This document shows, piece by piece, positions 10,246 to 17,826 of a DNA stretch of 54,784 nt; the first letter of the stretch is position 1, and each line of letters starts with the position of its first letter. The notes below the pieces were generated by a model that did not search any database, was not told the DNA's origin, and was given only the letters and a program-made list of their open reading frames with translations. Source of the DNA: Blastocatellia bacterium (GTDB taxonomy: Bacteria; Acidobacteriota; Blastocatellia; RBC074); the NCBI GenBank assembly GCA_016789725.1, contig JAEUQN010000026.1, positions 1 through 54,784 of the forward strand, read 5' to 3'. The position numbers and the translations under genes were made by a program.

Positions 10246-10743
10246 ATGAAAACCCTGACCAGCAAAAGTAAATGGATGATGCTCTTAACTTCTTCCGCCC
10301 TGATCGTCTTAACGCAATCTTTCGTATGGGCGCAAAGCAATGTGACACCCGCCAACGCTGATCCCAACGCGGCGCTACGGCAGGAAGTTCGACAACTCAA
10401 ATTAGAGATGTTGCAACAAGGAATCGAATTTCAAACCTGGAAAATCCAGCAGCTCGAAAAAGAACTGGCGCAAGTGCAGGAAAAGAAACAGCGGATTGAG
10501 ACGCAGGAGCGAAGCGCTCAGCAACGCCTCGCCGAGTTCAATAGTGTCCCGACGGCGGGAGGAGAAAGCGGTGAAGCAACGGAAATGAGAGATGCCCTAA
10601 GCCAGAAACGAATGAAGCAAATCAGCGAAGTCCAGGAACCTGTCGTCCAGCAGGAAACCGAACTCCTAAACCGCTTGCAGCAAGAGCGCAATCGCCTGAC
10701 TCAATTACAACTCCGTGCCAAGCGCATTAGAGCTAGCGAGTAG
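10246..10743 (+). CDS. Small secreted coiled-coil protein
   Basis: 165 residues with a signal peptide (basic N-terminus MKTLTSKSK, hydrophobic stretch, cleavage near the AQS at residues 29-31). The rest is almost entirely charged and glutamine-rich, with heptad-like spacing (residues ~45-95 and 115-160), so a helical coiled coil is predicted. There are no cysteines in the mature part and no catalytic motif. The start is supported by GAGGAGAG shortly before the ATG. I do not recognise a family; a periplasmic chaperone-like or structural role is possible but unproven. It is the last plus-strand gene before the mobile-DNA region. Confidence 0.75.
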   Translation: MKTLTSKSKWMMLLTSSALIVLTQSFVWAQSNVTPANADPNAALRQEVRQLKLEMLQQGIEFQTWKIQQLEKELAQVQEKKQRIETQERSAQQRLAEFNSVPTAGGESGEATEMRDALSQKRMKQISEVQEPVVQQETELLNRLQQERNRLTQLQLRAKRIRASE

Positions 10744-10938
10744 TAAATACAGTCACAATTATCCATCAACCGGACTTTTCCTTTACCGAAAGTTGTTGAT
10801 TTGAGAGTAAAGGGGAGAGGCCGCTATTATGGCGGTTTCAAGTCGTTGAATTTATTGTTGGGCTGGGAGCAAATCGAGCCTCGATACATGGACTTCCAGC
10901 CCGTTGACGCCAGTCTCCAACAGTATGTTACGACTCAT
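10744..10938. other. Intergenic region with an imperfect stem structure
   Basis: No convincing gene. A 60-codon open frame at 10801 is too short and runs into the downstream repeat. The notable element is the inverted repeat GGGCTGG/CCAGCCC (10860-10866 and 10896-10902), with a nested ATCGA/TCGAT stem (10873-10885). It sits next to the first copy of the ~150-bp repeat, at a place comparable to where the tRNA-Pro half lies beside the second copy. Confidence 0.4.
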
Positions 10939-11090
10939 CTTTGTGCCCAATTTGTGCCTGAAGTAGATGCCAAAATAACGTAAATCCTGCCAGTCAACGC
11001 ACTTGTGTGGAGGCTGCAAACCGTTGCAAATGTTAATTGATAGCAACAAATGCGAAGTGCTACACAAATCGGCGGTAGGTTTCATAACCT
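10939..11090. repeat. Diverged ~150-bp repeat, copy A
   Basis: Aligns with 14063-14212 along its length. Well-conserved blocks are CAATTTGTGCCTGAA, TAGATGCCAAA and GGCTGCAAACCGTTGCAAATG. It contains a doubled TTTGTGCC motif (10940-10958). The second copy lies just after the 3' end of the integrase gene, so this may be the integrase-arm or end sequence of a related, now eroded element. The IS21 element is inserted 25 bp past it. Confidence 0.7.
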
Positions 11091-11110
11091 CTAGTTCCAT
11101 TTCGCGTTTA

Positions 11111-11115
11111 ACTAT
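11111..11115. repeat. Target-site duplication of the IS21 element, left copy (ACTAT)
   Basis: The five bases ACTAT directly before the TG end of the element are repeated at 13760-13764 directly after its CA end. A 5-bp duplication is within the known IS21-family range. Confidence 0.8.
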
Positions 11116-11127
11116 TGCGTATTCCGA
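11116..11127. repeat. IS21 left terminal inverted repeat
   Basis: TGCGTATTCCGA, which matches the inward-read right end in 11 of 12 positions. A nearby GGTGAAATTCGAGG (about 11139) echoes the multi-copy repeats of the opposite end. Confidence 0.8.
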
Positions 11128-11199
11128 TGAAGATGAAGGTGAAATTCGAGGAAGCTGAATGCGTGATTCCCTGTGAGCGGAACCGAATGAATTGTGCCG

Positions 11200-11952
11200 T
11201 TAGCCTTTCATCTTCGTCAAATCGTCATCTCCTTTTTTGCGTAACGATGTGCCCTTGAGTTCAATGCGATAAGCGCGGTGAAACAGGCGATCCAGCAACG
11301 CGTCGGCAATCGTGGGCTCTTCCAAATAAGCGTGCCAGGTGCCAGGGGGCAGTTGACTGGTGATGATCGTGCCGTGCAATTGATAGCGATCTTCAATCAC
11401 TTCCAGCAGATCGTGTCGCTCCTGCGTCTGTAAGGTTTGCAAGCCAAAATCATCCAGAATCAGTAAGTCGAGCCGCGCCAGTTGGGCCAATCGTTTGTGG
11501 TAGGTGTCTTCACTACGGGCCAGCCGCAAAGTCTCCAGCAAGCGATGCGTGCGTTCATATTGCACCCGCAAACCCTGGCGACAAGCGGCGAAACCAAGGG
11601 CTTGTGCGATCCAACTTTTCCCCACGCCACTCGGCCCCGTCAATAATAAACAGTGGGCCTGGCGAATCCATTCACAGGTGGCGAGCGTGGCCAGCAGCGA
11701 CTTATCCAGATTGCGACTGGCCCGCCAGTCCAAGTCTTCCACGCTGGCCGTTTGCCGGAAATGCGCATTGCGCAAGAGGCGCTTGAGGCGCACGGCTTCG
11801 CGGTACGCGCGTTCAGCTTCTACGATCAAGGCGAAGCGTTCGTCAAAGGCGAGTTGTTGCAGGTGCGGTTGTTCCAGTTGTTGTTGGCACGCTTGTGCCA
11901 TGCCAGGCAGTTTCAGGCTGCGCAGCGTGTCGAGCGTCGGTTGGATCAGCAT
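11200..11952 (-). CDS. istB: IS21 helper ATPase IstB
   Basis: 250 residues from the ATG at 11952, which has an AAGGAGA ribosome-binding site. A longer open frame to 12090 exists but has no such support. IstB is an AAA+ DnaA/DnaC-like ATPase that remodels target DNA and activates the IstA transposase. Walker A (GPSGVGKS, residues 106-113) and Walker B (LLILDD, 163-168) are intact, and the length fits the family. It overlaps the end of istA by 110 nt, suggesting translational coupling. Confidence 0.95.
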   Translation of the reverse strand: MLIQPTLDTLRSLKLPGMAQACQQQLEQPHLQQLAFDERFALIVEAERAYREAVRLKRLLRNAHFRQTASVEDLDWRASRNLDKSLLATLATCEWIRQAHCLLLTGPSGVGKSWIAQALGFAACRQGLRVQYERTHRLLETLRLARSEDTYHKRLAQLARLDLLILDDFGLQTLQTQERHDLLEVIEDRYQLHGTIITSQLPPGTWHAYLEEPTIADALLDRLFHRAYRIELKGTSLRKKGDDDLTKMKG

Positions 11953-13525
11953 TGGGCGATTCTCCTTGTAAGAGTTGTTGATAATAGGCCGCCCCACGAA
12001 TATTGGCGTGCGACGGCAAGGCGGGAGTCGAGTTGGCGGCAACAGGCAACGGTGCTTCTTCCAGCCCCTTTTGCAAAATCGAGAGCACACTTTTGCGCGT
12101 GGGGAAACCCAGCAGCAGCGCGCGCTGACAAGCGGCTTCCAGCCGCGTTGGGCTATACGTTTTGGCGAGGCTCAACAGGCCGAAGCAAGAACGATAGGCC
12201 TGTTGGGGAACCGTGCGCGAGTTGAGAATGGCGCGCACCACATCGCGGGTATGCGCCCCGATTTGCACCGCCCAAGTAAGAAAGCGGCCCGGATTCCAAG
12301 TCTGCAACCACAGTTGTTGGGCGGTGGGCAAATGGGCGGGCAGGGTGGTGAAACCGCCTTGTTTCTCACTGCGCACATGAACCGCTACGCGCTGGTGTTG
12401 ATGAAAGAGTTCGACGCCCGCGACCGTCACGCGCGCATCTACCAATTGTCCGACCAGCGGATGTGGCGCACTGTAGAAATGCCCTTCTACTTCGACATGG
12501 GCATCGGGCGCGACACGCCGGTTGGGGAACCATTGCGCATACTCATAGCGCGTCGCGGGCAAAGCTTTGAGGGCGGGACGATCCAGCGTCTCGAACTGCG
12601 TGCGGCGTGACCCCGGCAGCTTTTTGAACAGCTTGTTGTTGAGGATGTCCAGCAACGGTCGCAAGGCTTGATTGAGTTCGGCCAGCGAGAAGAATTGGCG
12701 TTGCCGCAGCCGCGCCAATAACCAGCGCTCGACAATTTGCACGCCGACTTCGGCTTTGGCTTTATCGCGCGGTTTGTAGGGCCGCGCCGGGACGGCTGCC
12801 GTGCCATAGTGCGCCAGCATTTCCGTGTAGGTGCGGTTGAGTACCGGTTCATAACGGGCCGCTTGTGTCACTGCCGCTTTCAAATTGTCGGGCACGATGA
12901 TTTCCGGCACGCCCCCAAAGAACTCAAAGGCACGGACGTGCGAACCGCACCAATCGGGTAGACTTTGTGTCCAGGTCGCTTCCACATACGTGTAATTGGA
13001 CGCGCCCAGCACCGCCACGAAGATTTGCGCGGTGCGTACTGCACCGGTCTCGCGGTCAATGATGTCCACGGTCGGCCCGGCATAATCCACAAAGAGCTTC
13101 TCGCCGGCGCGATGCGTTTGGCGCAACGTAATACGCAGACGGCGACGATAGTCCTGATAGAGTTCAGTGAAGCGGCTGTAGCTGTAATGCTGCTGGGGAT
13201 GTTGCGCCGCATATTCTTCCCACAACAACAGCCGTGTCACGCCTTTGCGTTTGAGTTCCTGATGCACCAGCGCGAAGTCCGGCAACTCTTTCGGTAAGAG
13301 CGTGAGGCTCGCAGCGGCAGGAAATAAGCGTTGTTGCAGTTGTTCTGCCGTGAGGTCAGACGGCAGCGGCCAACTGAGTCTGGCACGCCGCGCGGCTTGC
13401 AGATACTTATTGACTACGCCCAGCGACAAACATAACGCGCGGGCGATCTGGGGTTGCGAGAGTTGCGCGGCATTGAGCCGCAGAATTTCTTCAATTTGAT
13501 GCATCGTGAGTGGACGAGCAGGCAT
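11843..13525 (-). CDS. istA: IS21 transposase IstA
   Basis: 560 residues. An N-terminal helix-turn-helix (residues ~8-45, [18 protein letters not shown]) precedes an RNase-H-fold integrase core with the DDE triad Asp147 (FVDYAGP), Asp213 (VPDNLKAAV) and Glu259 (KAKAEVGVQ), then a beta-rich C-terminal domain. An AAGGAG site lies ahead of the ATG at 13525. The frame continues ~40 residues past the usual YYQ-type C-terminus and runs 110 nt into istB, longer than the short overlaps usual in the family. The tail is low-complexity (Thr/Ala/Pro rich), so it may be neutral read-through. Confidence 0.95.
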   Translation of the reverse strand: MPARPLTMHQIEEILRLNAAQLSQPQIARALCLSLGVVNKYLQAARRARLSWPLPSDLTAEQLQQRLFPAAASLTLLPKELPDFALVHQELKRKGVTRLLLWEEYAAQHPQQHYSYSRFTELYQDYRRRLRITLRQTHRAGEKLFVDYAGPTVDIIDRETGAVRTAQIFVAVLGASNYTYVEATWTQSLPDWCGSHVRAFEFFGGVPEIIVPDNLKAAVTQAARYEPVLNRTYTEMLAHYGTAAVPARPYKPRDKAKAEVGVQIVERWLLARLRQRQFFSLAELNQALRPLLDILNNKLFKKLPGSRRTQFETLDRPALKALPATRYEYAQWFPNRRVAPDAHVEVEGHFYSAPHPLVGQLVDARVTVAGVELFHQHQRVAVHVRSEKQGGFTTLPAHLPTAQQLWLQTWNPGRFLTWAVQIGAHTRDVVRAILNSRTVPQQAYRSCFGLLSLAKTYSPTRLEAACQRALLLGFPTRKSVLSILQKGLEEAPLPVAANSTPALPSHANIRGAAYYQQLLQGESPNADPTDARHAAQPETAWHGTSVPTTTGTTAPATTRL

Positions 13526-13581
13526 AACTTGAACTCCTTTTCTGGTTTGGAAAAAGAGTTAGTGTGCCCGCATTAGGGGTT

Positions 13582-13742
13582 CCACTCACAGGCTTTCACG
13601 AACCTCGAAATCGCCTTTCACGCGTCGAAATCGTTGTTCATCAGAATTTCGAGCGTGGCTCAAAACCTTTCACGTTCGTCGAAATCCTACGACTTTCACT
13701 TTCCTCGAAATTGCCTTTCACGGCTCGAAATCGCCTTTCACG
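13582..13742. repeat. IS21 subterminal transposase-binding repeats
   Basis: Near-identical copies of CTCGAAATCGCCTTTCACG at 13604-13622, 13704-13722 (one change) and 13724-13742, with weaker copies at 13582-13600, 13624-13641 and 13679-13700. IS21 ends are known to carry multiple IstA-binding repeats; that these serve this role is inferred from position. Confidence 0.7.
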
Positions 13743-13747
13743 TTCCT

Positions 13748-13759
13748 TCGGAATATGCA
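13748..13759. repeat. IS21 right terminal inverted repeat
   Basis: TCGGAATATGCA on plus, the inverted partner of the left end, ending in CA and followed by the ACTAT duplication. Confidence 0.8.
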
Positions 13760-13764
13760 ACTAT
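13760..13764. repeat. Target-site duplication of the IS21 element, right copy (ACTAT)
   Basis: Matches 11111-11115 exactly. Confidence 0.8.
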
Positions 13765-13990
13765 TACAGCAATTGAGGCAGTTGCTTCGATTTGGTCAGA
13801 TAATCTGCACTTTTCAGTTAGAACTATTCACGATCATAGTATGAAGGAATACACGTATAAGAGAACTAAATGGACTTCATCTATTAACCGTTTCAGCGAT
13901 AGATAACACAACTTGATTTCAATGAGTCCGCAGAGGAGTCCGCAAAGCAAAAGAGGCATCAACAAGATGCCCGTAAACTGTTGATTTGAT
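13765..13990. other. Non-coding DNA between the IS element and the tRNA-Pro(GGG) half
   Basis: No supportable gene. Before the IS arrived, this DNA was continuous with the sequence ending at 11110. It holds a repeated GAGTCCGC near 13923-13943 and AT-rich sequence, and no integrase remnant is recognisable in any frame. Confidence 0.4.
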
Positions 13991-14040
13991 TGGTCAGCCC
14001 GGGGCGATTTGAACGCCCGACCTCTTGCACCCCAAGCAAA
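13991..14040 (-). pseudogene. 3' half of a tRNA-Pro (anticodon GGG); probable attachment-site remnant
   Basis: Read on minus: anticodon stem TTTGC/GCAAG around the loop TTGGGGT (anticodon GGG), variable bases, a perfect T-arm GGGCG-TTCAAAT-CGCCC, acceptor 3' strand CGGGCTG, discriminator A and CCA (CCA = 13991-13993). The matching acceptor 5' strand CAGCCCG and a D-arm are absent beyond 14040, so only the 3' half exists. This is the signature of a tRNA 3' end used as an integration site with crossover at the anticodon region. Confidence 0.75.
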
Positions 14041-14062
14041 ACTCCATACCGCACTGTCTATG

Positions 14063-14212
14063 TTTTGTGGCCAATTTGTGCCTGAAATAGATGCCAAAGC
14101 CCCCAACCCTTGTCAATAAATGTACTTGTGTGGCGGCTGCAAACCGTTGCAAATGTTAGTTAATAGCAGTAATTGTAAATTGATACGCAAATTGGGGCAG
14201 GATTTATAACCC
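14063..14212. repeat. Diverged ~150-bp repeat, copy B
   Basis: Pairs with 10939-11090. It lies between the 3' end of the integrase gene and the tRNA-Pro(GGG) half, where recombinase arm-binding sites would be expected. TTTGTGGCCAATTTGTGCC at 14065 resembles a doubled arm site. Confidence 0.7.
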
Positions 14213-14279
14213 AGATCAAAATACCGTACTACTTTCCTGTCAATCAAAGTTCGATTGACACCAATCCAGAAGCCGTTGG

Positions 14280-15473
14280 TCAGTTAGAATAGACGTCAAA
14301 TAACTTTTCAATTTCATCATACTGCATAGCTTCGCGTAGCCCGCGCATGACGGTTCGAGCATATTCTTTGACTTCTTCTACGGTTTGTTCGCCAATGGGT
14401 TCTAATAGGCGGCGGAGTTGATCTGGGGATACATTCAAATAGCGTTTCCACTCTTCTGAAGAATGCCCGGATGCTTTGAGAATGACTGCCTGCGGAATGC
14501 CCGCTAAAATTCCCCGTGAAACGAATGCGTGACGAAAATCGTGAAAGTGTAAATTTTCAACGCCTATATTTTGGCGCAACGTCTGAAACGCCTTCTTAAA
14601 CTCCATCAACCCGCCAAAAACCAAGTTTTCAGTTCCAAGCCCTTCAATTAAATTCGTGAATTGTTCCACCACACGCGCCGTCATGGGGATTTCACGCGCG
14701 ATATTCGTTTTGGCATTCTGTGCGCGGAGGCGAATCACACGATGCGGAAAATCCAAGTCGGAAACCTGCAACGTTAGCAACTCTCGTCGGCGTAAGCCGG
14801 TATCTGCGGCGATAATAATAAGCGGGGCGAGATGCTTGATACGCCCTCGACAACCATGCAGCATCGCGAGTTCTTCCCCAAAAGTTGGAAATCGTTCGCG
14901 CCGTTTCTCGACACTCTTGTTAATGAGCTTCTTTCCGCTTACAGCCTGAAAAGGGGATCGTTCAAGCCAACCATTGGCCAGCGCGAAATTGAGCATGGCA
15001 CGCAGGAACTCCAACTCTCGGTGAACAGCAGCCGCGGTCCGTTGTTTGTTCGTTCGTGTTGGTTTGCGGATGAGATGCAGTTTGAGTGTTTCAATTTCGT
15101 TATTCTGGATCGTCCGAATTTTTCTTTTGCCGAAGTATTCTTTCAGTGATTTCAGATAGGTCGTTAATGGACTGAGTTCGCGATGGCCTGCCACTTTTTT
15201 TCCATCAATGTACTCGACAGGGATTAAAGGCGTTTCCTGATACCGTTGCGCGAGTTGTTCAAAAGTCAGGTCTTCCCGCGTGAAGACTATTTCTCCAGTT
15301 CGTTCATACTCGCTGAGAAACTTGCGACGTGCTTGTTCGGCTTCCCGCTGGGTCAGGAAAAATTCTTTTCGCTCGCGCCGCACTCCTGTTTTGGGGTCAA
15401 CCGGTGCGCAACGGAAGAACCAACGCTTGCGACGGTTGTCGAACCGCACGTAACCCGTTAAATTCTTTGCCAT
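14280..15473 (-). CDS. Site-specific tyrosine recombinase (phage/island integrase)
   Basis: 397 residues from the ATG at 15473, supported by GAGAGGAA just upstream; an in-frame extension to 15533 lacks a site. An N-terminal DNA-binding part and a SAM-like core-binding domain (~70-175) precede the catalytic domain (~195-350). The residues are present: Arg228 (TGLRRREL), His311 and Arg314 (HDFRHAF), His337 (ASGHSS) and the nucleophile Tyr345 (KRYLN). It is flanked by two tRNA-Pro 3' halves, so it probably drove integration into tRNA-Pro genes. No other phage or conjugation genes are next to it. Confidence 0.93.
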   Translation of the reverse strand: MAKNLTGYVRFDNRRKRWFFRCAPVDPKTGVRRERKEFFLTQREAEQARRKFLSEYERTGEIVFTREDLTFEQLAQRYQETPLIPVEYIDGKKVAGHRELSPLTTYLKSLKEYFGKRKIRTIQNNEIETLKLHLIRKPTRTNKQRTAAAVHRELEFLRAMLNFALANGWLERSPFQAVSGKKLINKSVEKRRERFPTFGEELAMLHGCRGRIKHLAPLIIIAADTGLRRRELLTLQVSDLDFPHRVIRLRAQNAKTNIAREIPMTARVVEQFTNLIEGLGTENLVFGGLMEFKKAFQTLRQNIGVENLHFHDFRHAFVSRGILAGIPQAVILKASGHSSEEWKRYLNVSPDQLRRLLEPIGEQTVEEVKEYARTVMRGLREAMQYDEIEKLFDVYSN

Positions 15474-15561
15474 TAAAGTTCCTCTCAGGTAAATTACAGG
15501 GGCGGCAGAAGGCCAGATGCAAATTGCGTACACGACCTTCGCCCTCCCTCAACACTTGTTC

Positions 15562-15585
15562 CTGTCCCACATTGCTGTCCCACAT
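15562..15585. repeat. Two direct repeats of CTGTCCCACAT upstream of the integrase
   Basis: Eleven-base copies at 15562-15572 and 15575-15585, 13 nt apart, between the integrase start and the tRNA-Pro(CGG) half. Candidate recombinase or excisionase arm sites, or an integrase operator; role inferred from position only. Confidence 0.45.
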
Positions 15586-15688
15586 AAACCTGAGGAACAG
15601 GGATAAATGAGGCAGAGCAGGGAACGCAAAAAGCGCGAAAATAAAGGGAAATTGTTAGTTGTGAGTAAGCGGGAAAAGATATGGCTTA

Positions 15689-15736
<48 letters not shown>

Positions 15737-15751
15737 TCAATTCAAAAAGTT

Positions 15752-15775
15752 AAGGCTTCCGATAGGAAGCCTTTT
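15752..15775 (+). terminator. Hairpin terminator after the tRNA-Pro half
   Basis: Perfect 9-bp stem AAGGCTTCC/GGAAGCCTT with a GATA loop, followed by TT. It shares its stem core with the terminator at 53881. Confidence 0.7.
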
Positions 15776-15924
15776 CCGTTACCACCTTCTTTATTGTCCT
15801 ACATAGAAATGCGGAAGTGCCGGAACTTGCGACCTTACTTTTGGTAGGAACCGGTTTGATGACTACGCTGTCTGCACTACGGCGTCTCCTGAAAAAATAC
15901 GACATAGCCTCTCAGTTCGCCACA

Positions 15925-15967
15925 ATTACCAGATCAGAGGAGTTTTCCCTCTGATCTGGTAATTTTT
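15925..15967. terminator. Strong bidirectional terminator of the oxidase operon
   Basis: Perfect 16-bp stem (15925-15940 with 15948-15963) and 7-base loop AGTTTTC, flanked by A-rich and T-rich sides. It lies 37 bp past the stop of the minus-strand multicopper oxidase and probably ends that operon. Confidence 0.85.
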
Positions 15968-16003
15968 ATTTGGGAATATGAGTGGCAACCTGGGCGGCGA
16001 AAA

Positions 16004-17755
16004 TCAAATGAGTTGATAGGGACGCATCATTTCATTGTCCTCGTGTTCGAGAATATGACAATGCCATACATACCCTGGGGCTGCCTGCGGAGCGAACGGA
16101 TAACTGCCTCCACCAAGCGGCGCAAACTTCACCAGAATGCGAGTGACTTCGCCTGGATTCATTCGCACTGTGTCCTTCCAACCCAATTCATTTGGGGCTG
16201 GACTGAGCGCACCATCCTGTAAATACTGGGTGATCGGCGGATTCATCGTCACCTGGGCCGGGATGACGGGATTCACCATCATGTAATCCTTCAGATATTT
16301 GTTCGCCTGGAAGCGTTGACGATTCAAAAGCTGAAATTGCACCAGGTGCAAGTGAATTGGATGCGTGTCGGCTGTCAGGTTGACGATTTCCCAGAGTTCC
16401 GTCGTGCCGACGCGAGGTGTTTCTGTGGCTGGCACATGCCATTCCTTTCCATCCAGTAGGGCCGCTAGTGGGCCACCTGCGCCCATCACTTCATTCAACG
16501 TAAGTGTGCGTGAGATACTCGCTGGCCCCAGGGGCGGAATCGTGCTGAGTGAGGCAGGGAGGCTCGTGGTATCAGGAGCAGTGAGCGGAACCACACGGAA
16601 GAGCATAATCTGACCGACAGTTTGTGGATCAGACGGAGCACCATTCGGGAACGGTGCTCTGGCATCGTTGCTCATTGTGATTGTGCTTTTCGCCTTATGC
16701 CCAGTGAAATCCACAATCACATCCGCGCGTTCGCCGGGAGCCAGGAGCAACTGATTGACCTGTACCGGCTTGGATAAATAACCACCGTCTGAGCCGATTT
16801 GAATGAACGGACGTCCATTGGATAGCTTCAGGTTATAGAAACGCGCGTTGGACCCATTCAGCAGACGGAACCGATATTTGCGCGGTTCGACGTTCAGAAA
16901 CGGCCAGACCTTGCCATTCACGACAATCGTATTGCCGAAAAATTCCGGCACCCAATACGGGTGAGTCGTCGGATTGACACCAGCATTCGGATAGAGCAGT
17001 TGTCCGTTAATATCGAACGTCCGATCCTGAATGACGATTTCCCGTTCGTAATTACCGCTGGGCAGGTTCAGCGTCGCCTCGAATTGCGGATCACGCAGCA
17101 GGTAAAACCCCGCCATCCCCGCATAAACATTGAGTCGCGTCACGCCTAACGCATGATCGTGATACCACAGCGTCGTGGCTGGCTGGTCGTTGGCATAGGT
17201 GTATACATCTTTTACCCATCCTGGCCCGCGCAAGACGAAGTTCGGCGTAAACCAGGCGTCAGGATGTCCGTCACTTTGAGGCTCAGTTTCACCGCCATGC
17301 AAATGCACAACCGTTGGGACCGGGCCGGTATATGGCGCGAAGAGCGGATGTTGCATCAACGGATCAGCCCAATGCAGCGTTTGATCTATGGGCAGTCGTG
17401 ACAACAGGGTTTGGGTGAAAAGCTGGTTGTGCCACAAGACCTGAATTGGCACGCCTCGGACGGCTTCAATGGTGGGGCCAGGATATGAACCATTGTAGCC
17501 CCAGACGGTTGTCGGCGGGAGTTGGGCGTGTAGCTGCTGCTGAAATTCCGTGATGGCAATGTTATGAAACGTGCCCGTGAGTTTGGCGGGACGGGGCAAC
17601 GGATCAACGTATTTTCGCAGCGTTCTTGGATCAAGTGGCAGGGCCGTTTGGGCGAACGCAACGCGGGTGGTGACGTCCCAGGGCAAAGCCAAACCGGCTC
17701 CGGCCAGGGCGCTCAATTGCAGAAATTCTCTACGGTTTTTCTGATGATTTTTCAT
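16004..17755 (-). CDS. Tat-exported multicopper oxidase (CotA / bilirubin-oxidase type)
   Basis: 583 residues. A twin-arginine signal (NRREFLQLSALAGAGLAL, residues 7-24) implies export of the folded, copper-loaded enzyme. The four copper-ligand regions are HLHG (151-154), WYHDH (197-201), a HPIHLH motif in the C-terminal third, and WHCHILEHEDNEMM (564-577), which gives the type-1 ligands Cys566, His571 and a Met at 576. The arrangement and length match CotA/BOD-like three-domain oxidases, which oxidise phenolics, bilirubin or metals with reduction of O2 to water. An AAGGAG site precedes the ATG. Last gene of the redox cluster, followed by a strong terminator. Natural substrate unknown. Confidence 0.93.
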   Translation of the reverse strand: MKNHQKNRREFLQLSALAGAGLALPWDVTTRVAFAQTALPLDPRTLRKYVDPLPRPAKLTGTFHNIAITEFQQQLHAQLPPTTVWGYNGSYPGPTIEAVRGVPIQVLWHNQLFTQTLLSRLPIDQTLHWADPLMQHPLFAPYTGPVPTVVHLHGGETEPQSDGHPDAWFTPNFVLRGPGWVKDVYTYANDQPATTLWYHDHALGVTRLNVYAGMAGFYLLRDPQFEATLNLPSGNYEREIVIQDRTFDINGQLLYPNAGVNPTTHPYWVPEFFGNTIVVNGKVWPFLNVEPRKYRFRLLNGSNARFYNLKLSNGRPFIQIGSDGGYLSKPVQVNQLLLAPGERADVIVDFTGHKAKSTITMSNDARAPFPNGAPSDPQTVGQIMLFRVVPLTAPDTTSLPASLSTIPPLGPASISRTLTLNEVMGAGGPLAALLDGKEWHVPATETPRVGTTELWEIVNLTADTHPIHLHLVQFQLLNRQRFQANKYLKDYMMVNPVIPAQVTMNPPITQYLQDGALSPAPNELGWKDTVRMNPGEVTRILVKFAPLGGGSYPFAPQAAPGYVWHCHILEHEDNEMMRPYQLI

Positions 17756-17826
17756 GCTTTTTCTCCTTAAAAAGTAGTTGCTTCAGGGTTGTGTCTCCAG
17801 GAGAGGGTAAAGCGAATCAAATGACT

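Larger units (their letters stand above)
11116..13759 (-). mobile_element. Complete IS21-family insertion sequence
   Basis: 2644 bp, bounded by TG...CA termini as usual for IS21. Terminal inverted repeats are TGCGTATTCCGA (11116-11127) and its partner at 13748-13759 (TGCATATTCCGA read inward), 11 of 12 identical, flanked by ACTAT duplications. A second, internal inverted pair CTGTGAGCGGAACC/CTGTGAGTGGAACC lies at 11171-11184 and 13578-13591. The istA-side end carries several ~19-bp repeats, probably transposase-binding sites. Both istA and istB are intact, with catalytic and Walker residues present, so the element could still be active. Confidence 0.92.

Noticed and set aside
10801..10983. 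A 60-codon open frame before the IS element
   Set aside because: No ribosome-binding site or recognisable protein; it runs through repeat copy A, which explains its sequence.
11975..12610. A 211-codon plus-strand frame inside istA
   Set aside because: Antisense to the intact transposase with its DDE residues; composition is typical of a shadow frame.
13834..14106. A 90-codon minus frame with an RGRAFKSPRADQ-like stretch
   Set aside because: That peptide is what a tRNA-Pro 3' half gives when translated; the frame also spans repeat copy B.
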